This document shows positions 8,204 through 17,809 of a stretch of DNA of 64,000 nt, one piece after another. Made by a program: the position numbers and the translations under genes. The stretch is from Acidimicrobiaceae bacterium (lineage in GTDB: Bacteria > Actinomycetota > Acidimicrobiia > Acidimicrobiales > UBA8190): NCBI GenBank assembly GCA_003151955.1, contig PLZB01000035.1, positions 1,399-65,398 on the forward strand, written 5' to 3'. Every line of letters starts with the position of its first letter. The stretch's first letter is position 1. The notes under the pieces are model-generated. The model was not told the DNA's origin. It did no database searches and saw only the letters and a program-made list of their open reading frames with translations.

Positions 8204-10831
8204 GTGACCGACACCCTCCCCGCTGACGCCTCCGCCGCCCACCGGCTCCCCTACACGCTGACCCCCGTCCGCTACGACCTCCACCTCGCCCCCGACCTGG
8301 AGGCGGCCACCTTCACCGGGAAGGTCTCCATCGAGGCCGAGGTCCACGAGGCGGTCAGCGAGATCGTCCTCAACGCCGCCGAGCTCACGATCGGGTCGGT
8401 GACGGTCGAGGCCGGGGGGACGACCCTGGCCGCCACCGCCACCTCCGACGAGGAAACCGAGCGGGTCACCCTGGCCCTCGACGGGGAGCTCCCCCCCGGA
8501 CCCTGCCGGATCCACCTCGACTTCGCCGGGATCCTCAACGACCACCTCCACGGCTTCTACCGGTCGACCTTCACCGACACCGAGGGCGCCACCCGGACCA
8601 TCGCCACGACGCAGTTCGAGGCCACCGACGCCCGCCGGGCCTTCCCCTGCTTCGACGAGCCCGACCGCAAGGCCGTCTTCGCCGTCACCCTCGACGTCCC
8701 CGCCGGGCTGGCCGCCTACTCGAACGGCCCCCAGACCGGGGAGGAACCCATCGAGGGAGGGGCCCGCCGGGTGACCTTCGGGGAGACCATCCCCATGTCC
8801 ACCTACCTGGTGGCCTTCGTGGTCGGCCCCCTCGAGGCCACCGACCCCGTCGACGTCGACGGGACCGCCGTCCGGGTCGTCCACGTGCCGGGCAAGGACG
8901 GCCTCACCGACTTCGCCGTCGACTGCGCCGCCCACGCCCTCCGGTTCTTCACCGACTGGTTCGGGATCCCCTATCCGGCCGAGAAGCTCGACCTGGTCGC
9001 CATCCCCGACTTCGCCTTCGGGGCCATGGAGAACCTGGGCTGTGTCACCTTCCGGGAGACCGCCCTCCTCGTCGACCCGGCCCGGTCCTCCCGGCTCGAG
9101 CAGGAACGGGTCGCCGACGTCATCTCCCACGAGATCGCCCACATGTGGTTCGGGGACCTCGTCACCATGAAGTGGTGGACGGGGATCTGGCTCAACGAGG
9201 CCTTCGCCACCTTGATGGAGCTCCTCTGCGTCGACCACTACCGTCCGGACTGGCAGCGCTGGGTCTCCTTCGGGATGGAGCGGGACGTGGCCATGGCCAC
9301 CGATTCCCTCCACCGGACCCGGCCCGTCGAGTACCCCGTCGGGCCCCCGGAGGAGGCCCAGGGGATGTTCGACGTCCTCACCTACCAGAAGGGGGCCAGC
9401 GTCCTGCGGATGCTCGAGCGCTACCTCGGCCCCGAGGCCTTCCGGGCCGGCATCCGCCGCTACCTCGACACCCACCGCTACGGCAACACCGAGACCTCCG
9501 ACCTCTGGGACGCCATCGAGGCCGCCAGCGGGGAGCCCGTCCGGGACATCATGGACACCTGGATCCTCCAGGGGGGCTTCCCCCTCGTCCACGCCGAGAC
9601 TCCCGAGGACGACCCCGACCACGACGCCGACGGCAGCGGCAGTGACAGCGGGGCCGTCCTCGAGCTGACCCAGGAGCCCTTCACCCTCGGGCCCCCCGAC
9701 GGGGAGAGCGCCATCGGGTCGCACTGGCGGATCCCCGTCCTGGCCCGGTCCCTCGCCTCCGAGGGGGAGACCAAGGTCCTCCTCGACCGGGCCGCCCTCG
9801 TCGACCTCGGCTCCGGGCCCGTCGTCGTGAACGCCGGGGGGGCCGGCTTCTTCCGGGTGGCCTACTCCGCCGACCACCTCCGCCACCTGGCCACCGCCCT
9901 CGACCGGCTCGATCCCCTGGAGCGGTTCAACCTCCTCGGGGACACCTGGACGGCCTTCATCGCCGAGCGGGCCGACCTGGCCGACTTCCTGGTCCTCGTC
10001 GAGGGGCTCGGCAACGAGGGAGACCCGAACGTCTGGGCCCAGGCCACCGGGGCCCTCGGCTTCCTGGACCGGGCCGTCGACGACGATGCCCTCGAGGCCC
10101 TGGCCGGCTACACCCGGGCCCTCCTCCGGCCCGTCCACGACCGCCTGGGCTGGGAGGCGGCTCCGGGCGAGGGGGAACGGACGGCCACCCTCAGGGCCCA
10201 GGTCCTCGGGGCCCTCGGGACCGTTGGCCAGGACGAGGCCGTCCGGTTCGAGGCCGCCAGCCGCCACGCCGCCGCCCTCGAGGGGACCGCCCCCCTCGAC
10301 CCCGACCTGGCCTCCGCCGTCGTCGGGATCGTCGCTTCCGCTGGATCAGAGGCTGAGTACGAGGCCTTCCTCGACCGCTACCGCCACCCGGCCACCCCCC
10401 AGGAGGAGATGCGCTACCTCACGGCCCTGGCCGCCTTCGGTGACCCCGGCCTGGCGGCGAGGACCTTCGACCTGGCCGTCGGCGAGGTCCGGTCCCAGAA
10501 CGCCCCCTTCCTGGTCCAGGCCCTCCTCACCAACCGCACCAACGGCCCGGCCGCCTGGGACCGGGTCGTCGACCACTGGGACACCCTGGTGGACCGGACA
10601 CCGGCCAACATCCTCCCCCGGATGCTCGACGGGGTGAAGCTCCTCTGCCGCCACCCGGCCCTGGCCGCGGCCGTGGCGGCCTTCGTCGCCGACCACCCCC
10701 TCCCCACCGGCCAGCGCACCGTCGACCAGGCCGTCGAGCGGCTCTTCGTCAACGTCGGCGTGGCCGGCCGGCTCCGTCCCAGCGTGGCCGACGACCTGAC
10801 GGCGGGAGTGGACCGGCTGTCCTGGGGCTGA
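8204..10831 (+). CDS. pepN: M1-family metalloaminopeptidase (PepN-like)
   Basis: A zinc aminopeptidase that removes N-terminal residues from peptides in the cytosol. The 875-residue protein shows the exopeptidase motif GAMENLG (about residue 273) and the zinc site HEIAHMWFGDLVTMKWWTG beginning at His309, with the third ligand in WLNEAFA. A catalytic Tyr region (LTYQKGASVLRMLE) and a long helical C-terminal half match the ERAP/puromycin-sensitive branch. Around residues 467-480 is an acidic insertion (DDPDHDADGSGSD). The GTG start at 8204 fits the conserved N-terminal sheet (LTPVRYDLHL). Confidence 0.94.
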   Translation: MTDTLPADASAAHRLPYTLTPVRYDLHLAPDLEAATFTGKVSIEAEVHEAVSEIVLNAAELTIGSVTVEAGGTTLAATATSDEETERVTLALDGELPPGPCRIHLDFAGILNDHLHGFYRSTFTDTEGATRTIATTQFEATDARRAFPCFDEPDRKAVFAVTLDVPAGLAAYSNGPQTGEEPIEGGARRVTFGETIPMSTYLVAFVVGPLEATDPVDVDGTAVRVVHVPGKDGLTDFAVDCAAHALRFFTDWFGIPYPAEKLDLVAIPDFAFGAMENLGCVTFRETALLVDPARSSRLEQERVADVISHEIAHMWFGDLVTMKWWTGIWLNEAFATLMELLCVDHYRPDWQRWVSFGMERDVAMATDSLHRTRPVEYPVGPPEEAQGMFDVLTYQKGASVLRMLERYLGPEAFRAGIRRYLDTHRYGNTETSDLWDAIEAASGEPVRDIMDTWILQGGFPLVHAETPEDDPDHDADGSGSDSGAVLELTQEPFTLGPPDGESAIGSHWRIPVLARSLASEGETKVLLDRAALVDLGSGPVVVNAGGAGFFRVAYSADHLRHLATALDRLDPLERFNLLGDTWTAFIAERADLADFLVLVEGLGNEGDPNVWAQATGALGFLDRAVDDDALEALAGYTRALLRPVHDRLGWEAAPGEGERTATLRAQVLGALGTVGQDEAVRFEAASRHAAALEGTAPLDPDLASAVVGIVASAGSEAEYEAFLDRYRHPATPQEEMRYLTALAAFGDPGLAARTFDLAVGEVRSQNAPFLVQALLTNRTNGPAAWDRVVDHWDTLVDRTPANILPRMLDGVKLLCRHPALAAAVAAFVADHPLPTGQRTVDQAVERLFVNVGVAGRLRPSVADDLTAGVDRLSWG

Positions 10832-10936
10832 ACCGGGCCGACCCTCGATCCGGGCCCCGTGAACTGGCAGACTGACTCGTCGGTTGAATCAGAGAGGCCC
10901 GGACCGGGCCGACGAACGGCCCGAGGGGGGGACGCC

Positions 10937-12748
10937 GTGGAGGAGGACAAGGACGTCGGTGCCGACGCGGCCGACCCGGCCGACCTCCCGGCCCGGTTGG
11001 CCGCCACCGAGGAGGCGCTGCGCCTGGCCCGGTCCCGGAACCTCCGGACCTTCCTCCTGACCCGGACCGTCATCATCATCGTCGCCGACGGGCGACTGGT
11101 CGAGGTCAACCCGGCCGCCGTCGCCCTCCTCGGCTACCCCGACGCCGAGACCCTGGTCGGGACACCCTTCGAGGAGATCCTCCATCCCGAGGACCGGGCC
11201 AGGACACTGGCCTGGCTGGGCCACCCCGGCCCCGAGGACGACCGGTCCGAACCCCTCGAGATCCGCCTCGTCGGCCTCGACGGCCGGCTCGTCGACATCG
11301 AGCTCCTGGCCCTCGGGATCCGCCACCAGGGGGAGGTCGTCATCCAGCTCCTCGTCTACGACATCACCGAGCGGAAGCACGCCGTCGAGTCACTCACCTA
11401 CCAGGCCCTCCACGACGCCCTGACCGGCCTCCCCAACCGGCTCCTCTTCCTCGACCGGGTCCGCCAGGCCCTGGCCCGGATGGGCCGGGCCGGCACCCGG
11501 GCCGCCGTCTTCCTCTGCGACCTCGACCGGTTCGAGGTGGTGAACGACTCCCTCGGCCACCGGGCCGGCGACGAGCTCCTCGTCCACGCCGCGGCCCGGC
11601 TCCGCAACGCCCTGCGCCCCTCCGACACCGTGGCCCGCTTCGCCGGCGACGTCTTCGTCATGCTCTGCGAGGTCTCCCCCGAGCCGGGCGACACCGTCGT
11701 CGTGGCCCGGCGCCTCCTGGCCGCCATCTCCCAGCCCGCCTTCGTCGACGACCAGCCCTTCTCCTTCACCGCCTCGATGGGGGTCGCCGTCGCCACCGGC
11801 CGGCTGACCGACCCCGAGGACCTCATCCGCGACGCCGCCGCCGCCATGACCCAGGCCAAGAACCGGGGCCGGGGCCGTTTCGAGCTCTTCGACGAGTCGA
11901 CCCGGGCCAAGGCCATCGGACGGATGCAGATCGAGACGGCCCTGCGCCAGGCGATGGACCTCGACGAGCTCCGGGTCTACTACCAGCCCATCCTGACCTG
12001 CCCCGGCGGGGAGCTCGTCGGCATGGAGGCCCTGGTCCGCTGGCAGCACCCCCAGCACGGCTTCCTCCTCCCCGGCTCCTTCATCCCCGTGGCCGAGGAC
12101 TCCGGCCTCATCGTGGCCCTCGGGAACTGGGTTCTCGAGGAGACCTGCCGCCAGGCCAACGACTGGGAGATCCTCCTCCCCGAGGACCGTCCCATCTACC
12201 TCTCCGTCAACCTCTCGGCCCACCAGCTCCACGACCCCGGCCTGGTCGAGCGGGTCCGGGACACGCTCATCCCCCCCGGGGGTGGTCCCCGCAAGGTCGT
12301 CCTCTCCCTCGAGGTCACCGAGACCACCCTCGTCCGCGACACCGAGCAGACCGTCGAGGTCCTCGAGCGACTCGACGACCTCGGCATCCGGATCGGGATC
12401 GACGACTTCGGGACCGGCTACTCCTCGCTCAGCTACCTGAAGCGGTTCCCCGTCACCTCCATCAAGATCGACCAGTCCTTCATCGTCGGCGTCGACACCG
12501 ACCCCGACGACCGGGCCATCGTCAACGCCGTCATCCAGCTGGCCCACAACCTCGGGCTCCTGGTGGTGGCCGAGGGGGTGGAGCGCCCCGAGCAGTTCGC
12601 CGCCCTCCACCAGATGGGCTGCGACCTCGTCCAGGGCTTCCTCTTCGGCCGGCCCCTCCCCGCCGAGGCCATGACCGCCCTTCTGACCGGCACCTCCGGC
12701 CCGATTACCCTGGCCCCCGACGCCGGCGCCCCCGCCCCGTCCGCCTGA
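10937..12748 (+). CDS. PAS-GGDEF-EAL protein with degenerate GGDEF site; probable c-di-GMP phosphodiesterase
   Basis: GTG at 10937 follows a very strong GAGGGGGGG Shine-Dalgarno run. Layout: a PAS sensor (about residues 40-150, with [17 protein letters not shown]), a GGDEF domain, then EAL. In GGDEF the signature reads AGDVF at residues 236-240, so the catalytic Glu is Val; the upstream [12 protein letters not shown] is kept. EAL looks intact: MEALVRW with Glu364, [35 protein letters not shown] and AEGVERPEQ. Expected role: a soluble c-di-GMP-hydrolysing enzyme, with the dead GGDEF perhaps binding GTP as an effector. No membrane segment is present. Confidence 0.9.
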   Translation: MEEDKDVGADAADPADLPARLAATEEALRLARSRNLRTFLLTRTVIIIVADGRLVEVNPAAVALLGYPDAETLVGTPFEEILHPEDRARTLAWLGHPGPEDDRSEPLEIRLVGLDGRLVDIELLALGIRHQGEVVIQLLVYDITERKHAVESLTYQALHDALTGLPNRLLFLDRVRQALARMGRAGTRAAVFLCDLDRFEVVNDSLGHRAGDELLVHAAARLRNALRPSDTVARFAGDVFVMLCEVSPEPGDTVVVARRLLAAISQPAFVDDQPFSFTASMGVAVATGRLTDPEDLIRDAAAAMTQAKNRGRGRFELFDESTRAKAIGRMQIETALRQAMDLDELRVYYQPILTCPGGELVGMEALVRWQHPQHGFLLPGSFIPVAEDSGLIVALGNWVLEETCRQANDWEILLPEDRPIYLSVNLSAHQLHDPGLVERVRDTLIPPGGGPRKVVLSLEVTETTLVRDTEQTVEVLERLDDLGIRIGIDDFGTGYSSLSYLKRFPVTSIKIDQSFIVGVDTDPDDRAIVNAVIQLAHNLGLLVVAEGVERPEQFAALHQMGCDLVQGFLFGRPLPAEAMTALLTGTSGPITLAPDAGAPAPSA

Positions 12749-12761
12749 CGGCCGAGGAGCC

Positions 12762-13427
12762 ATGGAGACCACCGAGATCGAGGCCCTCCTCACCCTGGCC
12801 CGGGCCGCCCGGGGCTTCATGCCCGACGACGAGGGCCTGGCCCTCTTCGAGGCGGCCCACCGGGCCGGGGCCGAGGGTCCCGCCGCCCGGGCCGGGGAGC
12901 CCGCCACGCTGGTCGAGATCGGGGCCTGGTGCGGGAAGTCCTCCCTCTACCTCGGGGCCGCCGCCGAGGCCACCGGGGCCGTCGTCTTCAGCATCGACCA
13001 CCACCACGGCTCCGAGGAGAACCAACCCGGCTGGGAGCACCACGACCACGACGTCGTCGACCCTGCCACCGGCCGGATCGACACCCTCCCCTTCTGGCGG
13101 CGGACCGTCGACGGAGCCGGCCTCGGCCACCGGGTCGTCGGTGTCGTCGGGGACTCCCCCGTGGTCGCCGCCCACTGGTCCCGGCCCCTCGACCTCTGCT
13201 TCATCGACGGCGGCCACGGCGCCGAGCCGGCCTGGGCCGACTACCGGGGTTGGGCCCCCCAGGTGGCCGTCGGGGGCTGGCTGGCCATCCACGACGTCTT
13301 CGAGAACCCGGCCGACGGGGGCCGGCCCCCCTACGAGCTGTTCTGCGCGGCGGTCGAGTCGGGCCGCTTCGTCGAGGACGGCGCCGAGGGTTCGCTCCGG
13401 GTCCTGCGCCGGACAGCGCCCGACTGA
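12762..13427 (+). CDS. Class I SAM-dependent methyltransferase (Methyltransf_24 type)
   Basis: A 221-residue methyltransferase. LVEIGAWCGKSSLYLGAAA near residue 46 is the SAM-binding glycine loop in the variant seen in the Methyltransf_24 group. FSIDHHHGSEENQPGW holds the motif II acid followed by a His/Glu cluster that could bind a metal. DLCFIDGGHGAEPAWADYRGW and GGWLAIHDVFENP are the later motifs. The substrate is unknown; relatives act on small molecules or glycans. It starts 13 nt after the EAL gene and its stop almost touches the exonuclease gene, so the three genes probably form one transcript. Confidence 0.83.
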   Translation: METTEIEALLTLARAARGFMPDDEGLALFEAAHRAGAEGPAARAGEPATLVEIGAWCGKSSLYLGAAAEATGAVVFSIDHHHGSEENQPGWEHHDHDVVDPATGRIDTLPFWRRTVDGAGLGHRVVGVVGDSPVVAAHWSRPLDLCFIDGGHGAEPAWADYRGWAPQVAVGGWLAIHDVFENPADGGRPPYELFCAAVESGRFVEDGAEGSLRVLRRTAPD

Positions 13428-13434
13428 GGATCCC

Positions 13435-14049
13435 GTGGCCCGGGACGTCTACATCTCCATCGACATCGAGGCCGACGGCCCCATCCCCGGTCCCACCGGC
13501 TGGGGCTACTCCATGCTCTCCCTGGGGGCGGCCGTGGCCGGCGTCCTCGACGAGGAGACCGGCTTCAGCCGGGTCCACCCCACCGCCGAGACCTTCTACG
13601 TGGAGCTCAGGCCCATCTCGGACGACTGGGTCCCCGAGGCCCTGGCCGTCTGCGAGTCGGCCCTCCACCACAGCCGGGCCGACCTCCTCACCCTGGGCCA
13701 GGACCCGGCCGAGGCCATGACGGCCTTCTCCGACTGGGTCGGGACCGTGGCGGCCGGCCACGGGGGGAAGCCGGTGGCGCTGGCCTGGCCCTCCTCCTGG
13801 GACTACGGCACCTACCTCTACTGGTACCTGACCCGCTTCACCGGAGGATCCCCTTTCTCCCACGGCTGGCACCGGGACATCCGGACCACCTTCGCCGACC
13901 GGGCCGGGCTCCCGATCCGCAGCGTCGGGAAGCACACCGTCCCCGCCGGCCTCCTCTCCCGGCGCCGCCACACCCACAACGCCCTCGACGACGCCATCGA
14001 GCAGGGGGAGCTCTTCGCCAACATCATGGGCTGGGCGCCCCCACCCTGA
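13435..14049 (+). CDS. DEDD-type 3'-5' exonuclease-fold protein
   Basis: A 204-residue protein of the RNase H/DnaQ fold. The Exo I motif is SIDIEADGPIPGP near residue 8, with the two metal-binding acids. The central strand is VALAWPSSWDYGTYLYWYL, and the Exo III motif is HTHNALDDAIEQG near the C-terminus with the conserved His and Asp. Many proteins of this type are annotated only as exonucleases; nucleic-acid processing is likely but the substrate is unknown. The GTG at 13435 is preceded by GAGGA overlapping the stop of the methyltransferase gene. Confidence 0.8.
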   Translation: MARDVYISIDIEADGPIPGPTGWGYSMLSLGAAVAGVLDEETGFSRVHPTAETFYVELRPISDDWVPEALAVCESALHHSRADLLTLGQDPAEAMTAFSDWVGTVAAGHGGKPVALAWPSSWDYGTYLYWYLTRFTGGSPFSHGWHRDIRTTFADRAGLPIRSVGKHTVPAGLLSRRRHTHNALDDAIEQGELFANIMGWAPPP

Positions 14050-14065
14050 CCGCGGGGCCGGTCAG
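14046..14065. terminator. Short hairpin spanning two convergent stop codons
   Basis: CTGACCG (14046-14052) pairs with CGGTCAG (14059-14065) around a 6-nt loop. The two arms contain the stop codons of the exonuclease gene (plus strand) and the GNAT-like gene (minus strand). It could serve as a compact bidirectional terminator. Confidence 0.45.
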
Positions 14066-14610
14066 CTCGCCATCCGACCCATCCTCTGCTCGTAGCGAGC
14101 GTCGCCGACACCGGACGAACGGGTTAGTCCGATCCTGTCGCAGAGGGCGAGGCTCTTGGCGTTCTCCCTGGCCACGATCGTCTTGAGGAACGGCTGCCGG
14201 TCGAGATGCCCAGCGATGTCCGAGAGCAGGACCTCCATGAGGTAGCGACCCAATGTGACCGGCCGTCCGGCCTCAAGGGGATCGACGGTGGGAAGGACCA
14301 CACCCTGGTACTCGATGCGCACCGCGACGACCTCGAGATGCGTGATGAGCACCGTGCCGCCGACGTGGCGGGCATAGTCGGACTCGTGGGAACCGACGGC
14401 GATGATGCCGACACCGACGAGCTCGAGCCCGACGACCCGATGCCCTGAATGTGGCGATCGGTGGCCATGCCGGTCGATCAGCTGACGACGGACAAACTGC
14501 TGCACCTCGTCCTCGTACCAGAGACCGGTCGAGCAGGTGAACCCTCGCAATTCGGCGGCGTCGGCCTCGCCGAGGGCGCGCGCCTCCGGGGTGAGGGCGT
14601 CCTCCGCCAT
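14062..14610 (-). CDS. GNAT-like acetyltransferase-related protein
   Basis: A 182-residue protein. The N-terminal half has a basic stretch (VRRQLIDRHGHRSPHSGHR). The middle has beta strands (VVGLELVGVGIIAVG, VLITHLEVVAVRIEYQGV). The end shows FLKTIVARENAKSLALCDRIGLTRSSG, which resembles the motif B region of GNAT acetyltransferases, where a residue such as Asn precedes the last helix. The acetyl-CoA loop itself is not clear, so activity is uncertain. It starts 7 nt after the stop of the unknown gene at 14618, forming a two-gene cassette. Third-position GC looks slightly lower than in surrounding genes. Confidence 0.6.
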   Translation of the reverse strand: MAEDALTPEARALGEADAAELRGFTCSTGLWYEDEVQQFVRRQLIDRHGHRSPHSGHRVVGLELVGVGIIAVGSHESDYARHVGGTVLITHLEVVAVRIEYQGVVLPTVDPLEAGRPVTLGRYLMEVLLSDIAGHLDRQPFLKTIVARENAKSLALCDRIGLTRSSGVGDARYEQRMGRMAS

Positions 14611-14617
14611 CCGCCGC

Positions 14618-15421
14618 TCAGTCCTCGGAGATCGCGATGGGCCGGGGCCGGCTGACCGTGGCGGCCGCCCACAGAAGTGAGGCTGGGATCTCGACCGCCG
14701 AATCCCGGGTCGGCAACGGGCGGTCGAAGGCGGAGCCGGAGTGGTTCGCCAGGGTCGCGGGTGCAGTGGGTAGCTCGAGGGCCTCCTCGTAGCTGATCAG
14801 CAACTGGCAGATCCCGGACCGCTCCACCCGCACGCACACGGGAAATCCAGGACGAACGGTCTCGGACCAGATCCGATCGGTTACCAGTGGCAGCCGCTCC
14901 CCGGTGAGATCGACCTCGATCATGAACGGAATCCCTGGACCACCTTGCACGACCGTGCCAAACAGGATCTGGGGCTCATCGTCCCCCAAGACCTCCCTCC
15001 GGACCTTCGACGTCCTCTTCGTGAGGAGCTTGATGGCATCGAAGACCCGTCGGTCGGACCGGGCCGCCTCAGCCAGAGCCTGGGATGCCGAGGGCGCCGG
15101 GACCCGGACCCCGAGGGCAAGCGGTGCCAGAAGTCGGGCCGGCGCGCTCCCCTCGAGCGTGGAGGCCTCACGAGCGAGCCGCCTCGCTACGTCCCCCTGG
15201 CCTGACCGCAAGGCCCGGGCGGCATCCCGATTCAGCGAGGAGTAGAGGTGGGCTCTTCCTCCGAGGACACCGCCCCCGAGGCGGATGATCTGGTCGATGC
15301 CTTCGCTCAATGCCCCCTTGTTCCGAAGCGCCCGGAGCGCCGCGGAGGGAACGACCTCGCGGCCGGGCTTCCACGCCGCGGCAATCTGCGCCGCCTCAGC
15401 AAACGGGGTCTCGATCTTCAT
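14618..15421 (-). CDS. Uncharacterised protein, first gene of a two-gene cassette
   Basis: I do not recognise this 267-residue protein. The first half is Ala/Arg-rich and helical (ALRNKGALSEGIDQIIRLGGG, DAARALRSGQGDVARRLARE). The second half looks like beta sheet (QILFGTVVQGGPGIPFMIEVDLTG, RPGFPVCVRVERSGICQLLISYEEAL). No signal peptide is seen. Start ATG is at 15421. It is followed after 7 nt by the GNAT-like gene, suggesting co-expression. The pair has no housekeeping partner and may be accessory. Confidence 0.65.
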   Translation of the reverse strand: MKIETPFAEAAQIAAAWKPGREVVPSAALRALRNKGALSEGIDQIIRLGGGVLGGRAHLYSSLNRDAARALRSGQGDVARRLAREASTLEGSAPARLLAPLALGVRVPAPSASQALAEAARSDRRVFDAIKLLTKRTSKVRREVLGDDEPQILFGTVVQGGPGIPFMIEVDLTGERLPLVTDRIWSETVRPGFPVCVRVERSGICQLLISYEEALELPTAPATLANHSGSAFDRPLPTRDSAVEIPASLLWAAATVSRPRPIAISED

Positions 15422-15521
15422 GACCCCAGCCTAGCACCGACGGGACAAAATGCATCTTCGGTCGCCCAGCTCGAAGCCGTCCTCGTCGCCGTAGACTCGG
15501 TGGTAACCGGCGGGAGGCGCG

Positions 15522-16028
15522 ATGATCGGTCGTCAAAGTTTCGAGCGGGTCCTCTCCCTCCTCGCCCCCGGGGAACGCTGCATCGGGGTGGTCCGGGCCC
15601 AGACCGGTCCGCTCTCCGGGATCTGGACATGCCTTCCTTACACCTTCCTGACCATTGCGGTCGTGAACCTCGGTTTCGGCCTCGGCAGCCGGTTCTCAGA
15701 CCATGACGCCACCATGGGCCTCGTCGTATATCCGGCCCTGTTCGCCGCCGTCATGACGGTGAGGTGGCTCACCGACAGCCGGAACGTGACCATCGCCTTC
15801 ACTGACCAGTCGGTCCTCATCTACGGCACCGACCTCCTCTTCCGGACGACGGTCCTCCGGGAGCGCCTCCCGATCACGCCGGTCTGGTTCCGCCTGGGCT
15901 TCCCCACGGACCAGGTGGTCCTCGGGTCGAGGACGTTCTGGACCTACAGGGTCGACCGGGCCTTCCTGGCCTCCTTCTCCTACCCTTTGAGCTTCGGGTC
16001 GCCCATCCCACACCGGCCCTGGCCCTGA
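15522..16028 (+). CDS. Small membrane protein with two transmembrane segments
   Basis: A 168-residue protein. Residues 36-55 (WTCLPYTFLTIAVVNLGFGL) and 66-84 (GLVVYPALFAAVMTVRWLT) are hydrophobic helices. The C-terminal half (VTIAFTDQSVLIYGTDLLFRTTVLRERLP) resembles the beta-rich cytosolic part of small PH-like bacterial membrane proteins, but this is only a resemblance. The ATG follows GGGAGG at a good distance. Function unknown. Confidence 0.65.
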   Translation: MIGRQSFERVLSLLAPGERCIGVVRAQTGPLSGIWTCLPYTFLTIAVVNLGFGLGSRFSDHDATMGLVVYPALFAAVMTVRWLTDSRNVTIAFTDQSVLIYGTDLLFRTTVLRERLPITPVWFRLGFPTDQVVLGSRTFWTYRVDRAFLASFSYPLSFGSPIPHRPWP

Positions 16029-16144
16029 CCCGGGCGGGGAGCTCGATCCCTCACACTTCCCTCACGGTTGTCGAAACGTCTGTTGACCTGGCCAGGCCAA
16101 TCTGGGGCACACTGGAGACGTCGAGTCGACGGGGGGAGACATCG

Positions 16145-17794
16145 ATGGGCATGCACATGACTGGCAACAGCGGCCTCTGGAGCGTGCCTGGAGAGCACCT
16201 GCCCGGGCTGATCGCCCTGCTCCTCTTCCCGTTGCTGGCCTGGGCCGCCCTCCTGGCTCTCCGGGCCGGGAGCCGTCACGGGCTCCGGCTGGCCACCGCC
16301 CTGGAGGGCCGCCTGTCCGCCACCCCCTTCGCCGGGAAGGTGGCCCTGACGGTCATGCTCCTCGGAGCCGCCGTCCACGCCGCCATCGTCCCCACCCACT
16401 GGGGGAACTCGAGGCCGCTCGCCATCCTCTTCGTCCTGGATGTCCTCGGGTTCCTGGCCACCTCGGCCTGGCTCGTGGCCGGCTGCCCGGGCTGGCGCCT
16501 GGGAGCCATGGCCATGCTTGGGGGGACCTTCGCCGGCTACACCCTCTACCTCCTGAAGGGCTGGGAGACCGCCGATGTCGTGGGGCTCACCGTCACCTCC
16601 CTGGAGTTGGCCGGCGTCCTCGTCCTCCTCGTCCCCGAGGGCACCACGGTGGCGGCCTGGCGGAAGGGCCGGCTCCTGGCCACCGCCCTGCCCATGGCTG
16701 TCGTCGTCCTGATCGGGACCGCGGTCGTGGCCGCCGCCGTGGTCCCCCCGACCGCCCCCGGTTCCACCGGGTCGACCTCGAACGCCTCGGCCATGCGGTC
16801 GATGCCGTCGGCATCGGGGTCGATGGCCCCCATGACGGGGACTTCGTCCACGGTGGCCGGCAGCTCGATGTCGAACATGGGTGGCCCCGACACGACGATG
16901 CCCGGCGCCATGGCCATGGGTGGCGTCAGCGGGTCGACCACCACCATGCCCGGCGGGATGGCCATGGGCGCGGCGGGGAGCACGACGACGATGCCTCCGA
17001 TGGGCGGGGGCGGGTCAGGCCCGACGACCACCATGGGAGCCATGCCCATGGGTGGGGGCAGCACCACGACCATGCCCGCGATGGGCGGCGGCGGGTCGAC
17101 CACCACCACCATGCCCGGCATGGGCGGGGGCGGCTCCGGGGGCCCGCTCTCCCTGGCCACCACCTCCCCGGCCGGACCGATCACCTGGCCCATGACCATG
17201 GGGGCCATGGAGCCCGGGATGGCCATGGCCACTCCCAACTGCACCACCGACCCCACCACGGCCCAACAGCAAGCGGCCGTGACCCTGGTCGACCAGACGG
17301 TGACTGGCTTGGCCCGCTATCAGAGCCTGGCCAACGCCAAGTCCGACGGCTACGTGCCCATCACCCCAACGGGCGCCCAGGTGGTCCACTACGTGAAGGT
17401 CTCGTTCCTGGCCGACAATTTCCTCGTCAACCCAGCCGCGATCGAGTCCCTCGTCTACGCCAACACCCCCCAGGGGGCCATCCTGGTGGCCGCCATGTAC
17501 CTCATGAACCTCGACCAGGTCGGCGTCACCCCGCCCATGCCCGGAGGGTGCCTCACCGAGTGGCACATCCATACCAACCTCTGCTTCTCGGACGCCAACG
17601 GCGCCGTCGTGGGCGAGACCCACGCCGACGGGACCTGCAACGCCGGGTCCTCGAACCACGTGACCGAGCCCATGCTCCACATCTGGCTGGCTCCGGTTCC
17701 CGGGGGTCCCCTCACCGTGGACGCCTCGAACTCCCAGGTCGTCCAGGCCGCCGAGCAGCTCCCGGTCCCCAGCCCGGCCAACGCAGCGGCCTGA
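16145..17794 (+). CDS. Six-helix membrane protein with methionine-rich repeats and an extracytoplasmic His/Cys domain
   Basis: Residues 1-200 hold about six hydrophobic helices (for example GLIALLLFPLLAWAALLAL, VALTVMLLGAAVHAAIV). Residues about 215-360 are low complexity: repeats of the type STTTMPGGMAMG and TTTMPAMGGGG, very rich in Met, Gly and Thr. The C-terminal domain (about 365-549) contains Cys469, His474, His476 and Cys480 in CLTEWHIHTNLCF, plus VVHYVK and HVTEPMLHIW. Met-rich stretches with HxH and Cys ligands are typical of copper-handling proteins, so an envelope copper-binding role is a reasonable inference, but no family match is certain. A TTGACC box lies at 16083 and GGGGGGAGA precedes the ATG. 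Confidence 0.7.
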   Translation: MGMHMTGNSGLWSVPGEHLPGLIALLLFPLLAWAALLALRAGSRHGLRLATALEGRLSATPFAGKVALTVMLLGAAVHAAIVPTHWGNSRPLAILFVLDVLGFLATSAWLVAGCPGWRLGAMAMLGGTFAGYTLYLLKGWETADVVGLTVTSLELAGVLVLLVPEGTTVAAWRKGRLLATALPMAVVVLIGTAVVAAAVVPPTAPGSTGSTSNASAMRSMPSASGSMAPMTGTSSTVAGSSMSNMGGPDTTMPGAMAMGGVSGSTTTMPGGMAMGAAGSTTTMPPMGGGGSGPTTTMGAMPMGGGSTTTMPAMGGGGSTTTTMPGMGGGGSGGPLSLATTSPAGPITWPMTMGAMEPGMAMATPNCTTDPTTAQQQAAVTLVDQTVTGLARYQSLANAKSDGYVPITPTGAQVVHYVKVSFLADNFLVNPAAIESLVYANTPQGAILVAAMYLMNLDQVGVTPPMPGGCLTEWHIHTNLCFSDANGAVVGETHADGTCNAGSSNHVTEPMLHIWLAPVPGGPLTVDASNSQVVQAAEQLPVPSPANAAA

Positions 17795-17809
17795 CCGGCG
17801 CGGTCCCCG

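Noticed and set aside
5558-10267. A 1569-codon open frame on the minus strand
   Set aside because: It is the antisense of pepN and the PfkB gene joined to the real phosphodiesterase frame; its Gly/Arg/Pro/Val-rich low-complexity translation is a product of high GC. Only its end (5558-6430) is a real gene.
16880-17150. Short repeats that might suggest a CRISPR array
   Set aside because: The repeats are irregular, codon-phased and encode Met-Gly-Thr motifs within an intact reading frame; there are no constant repeats with unique spacers.
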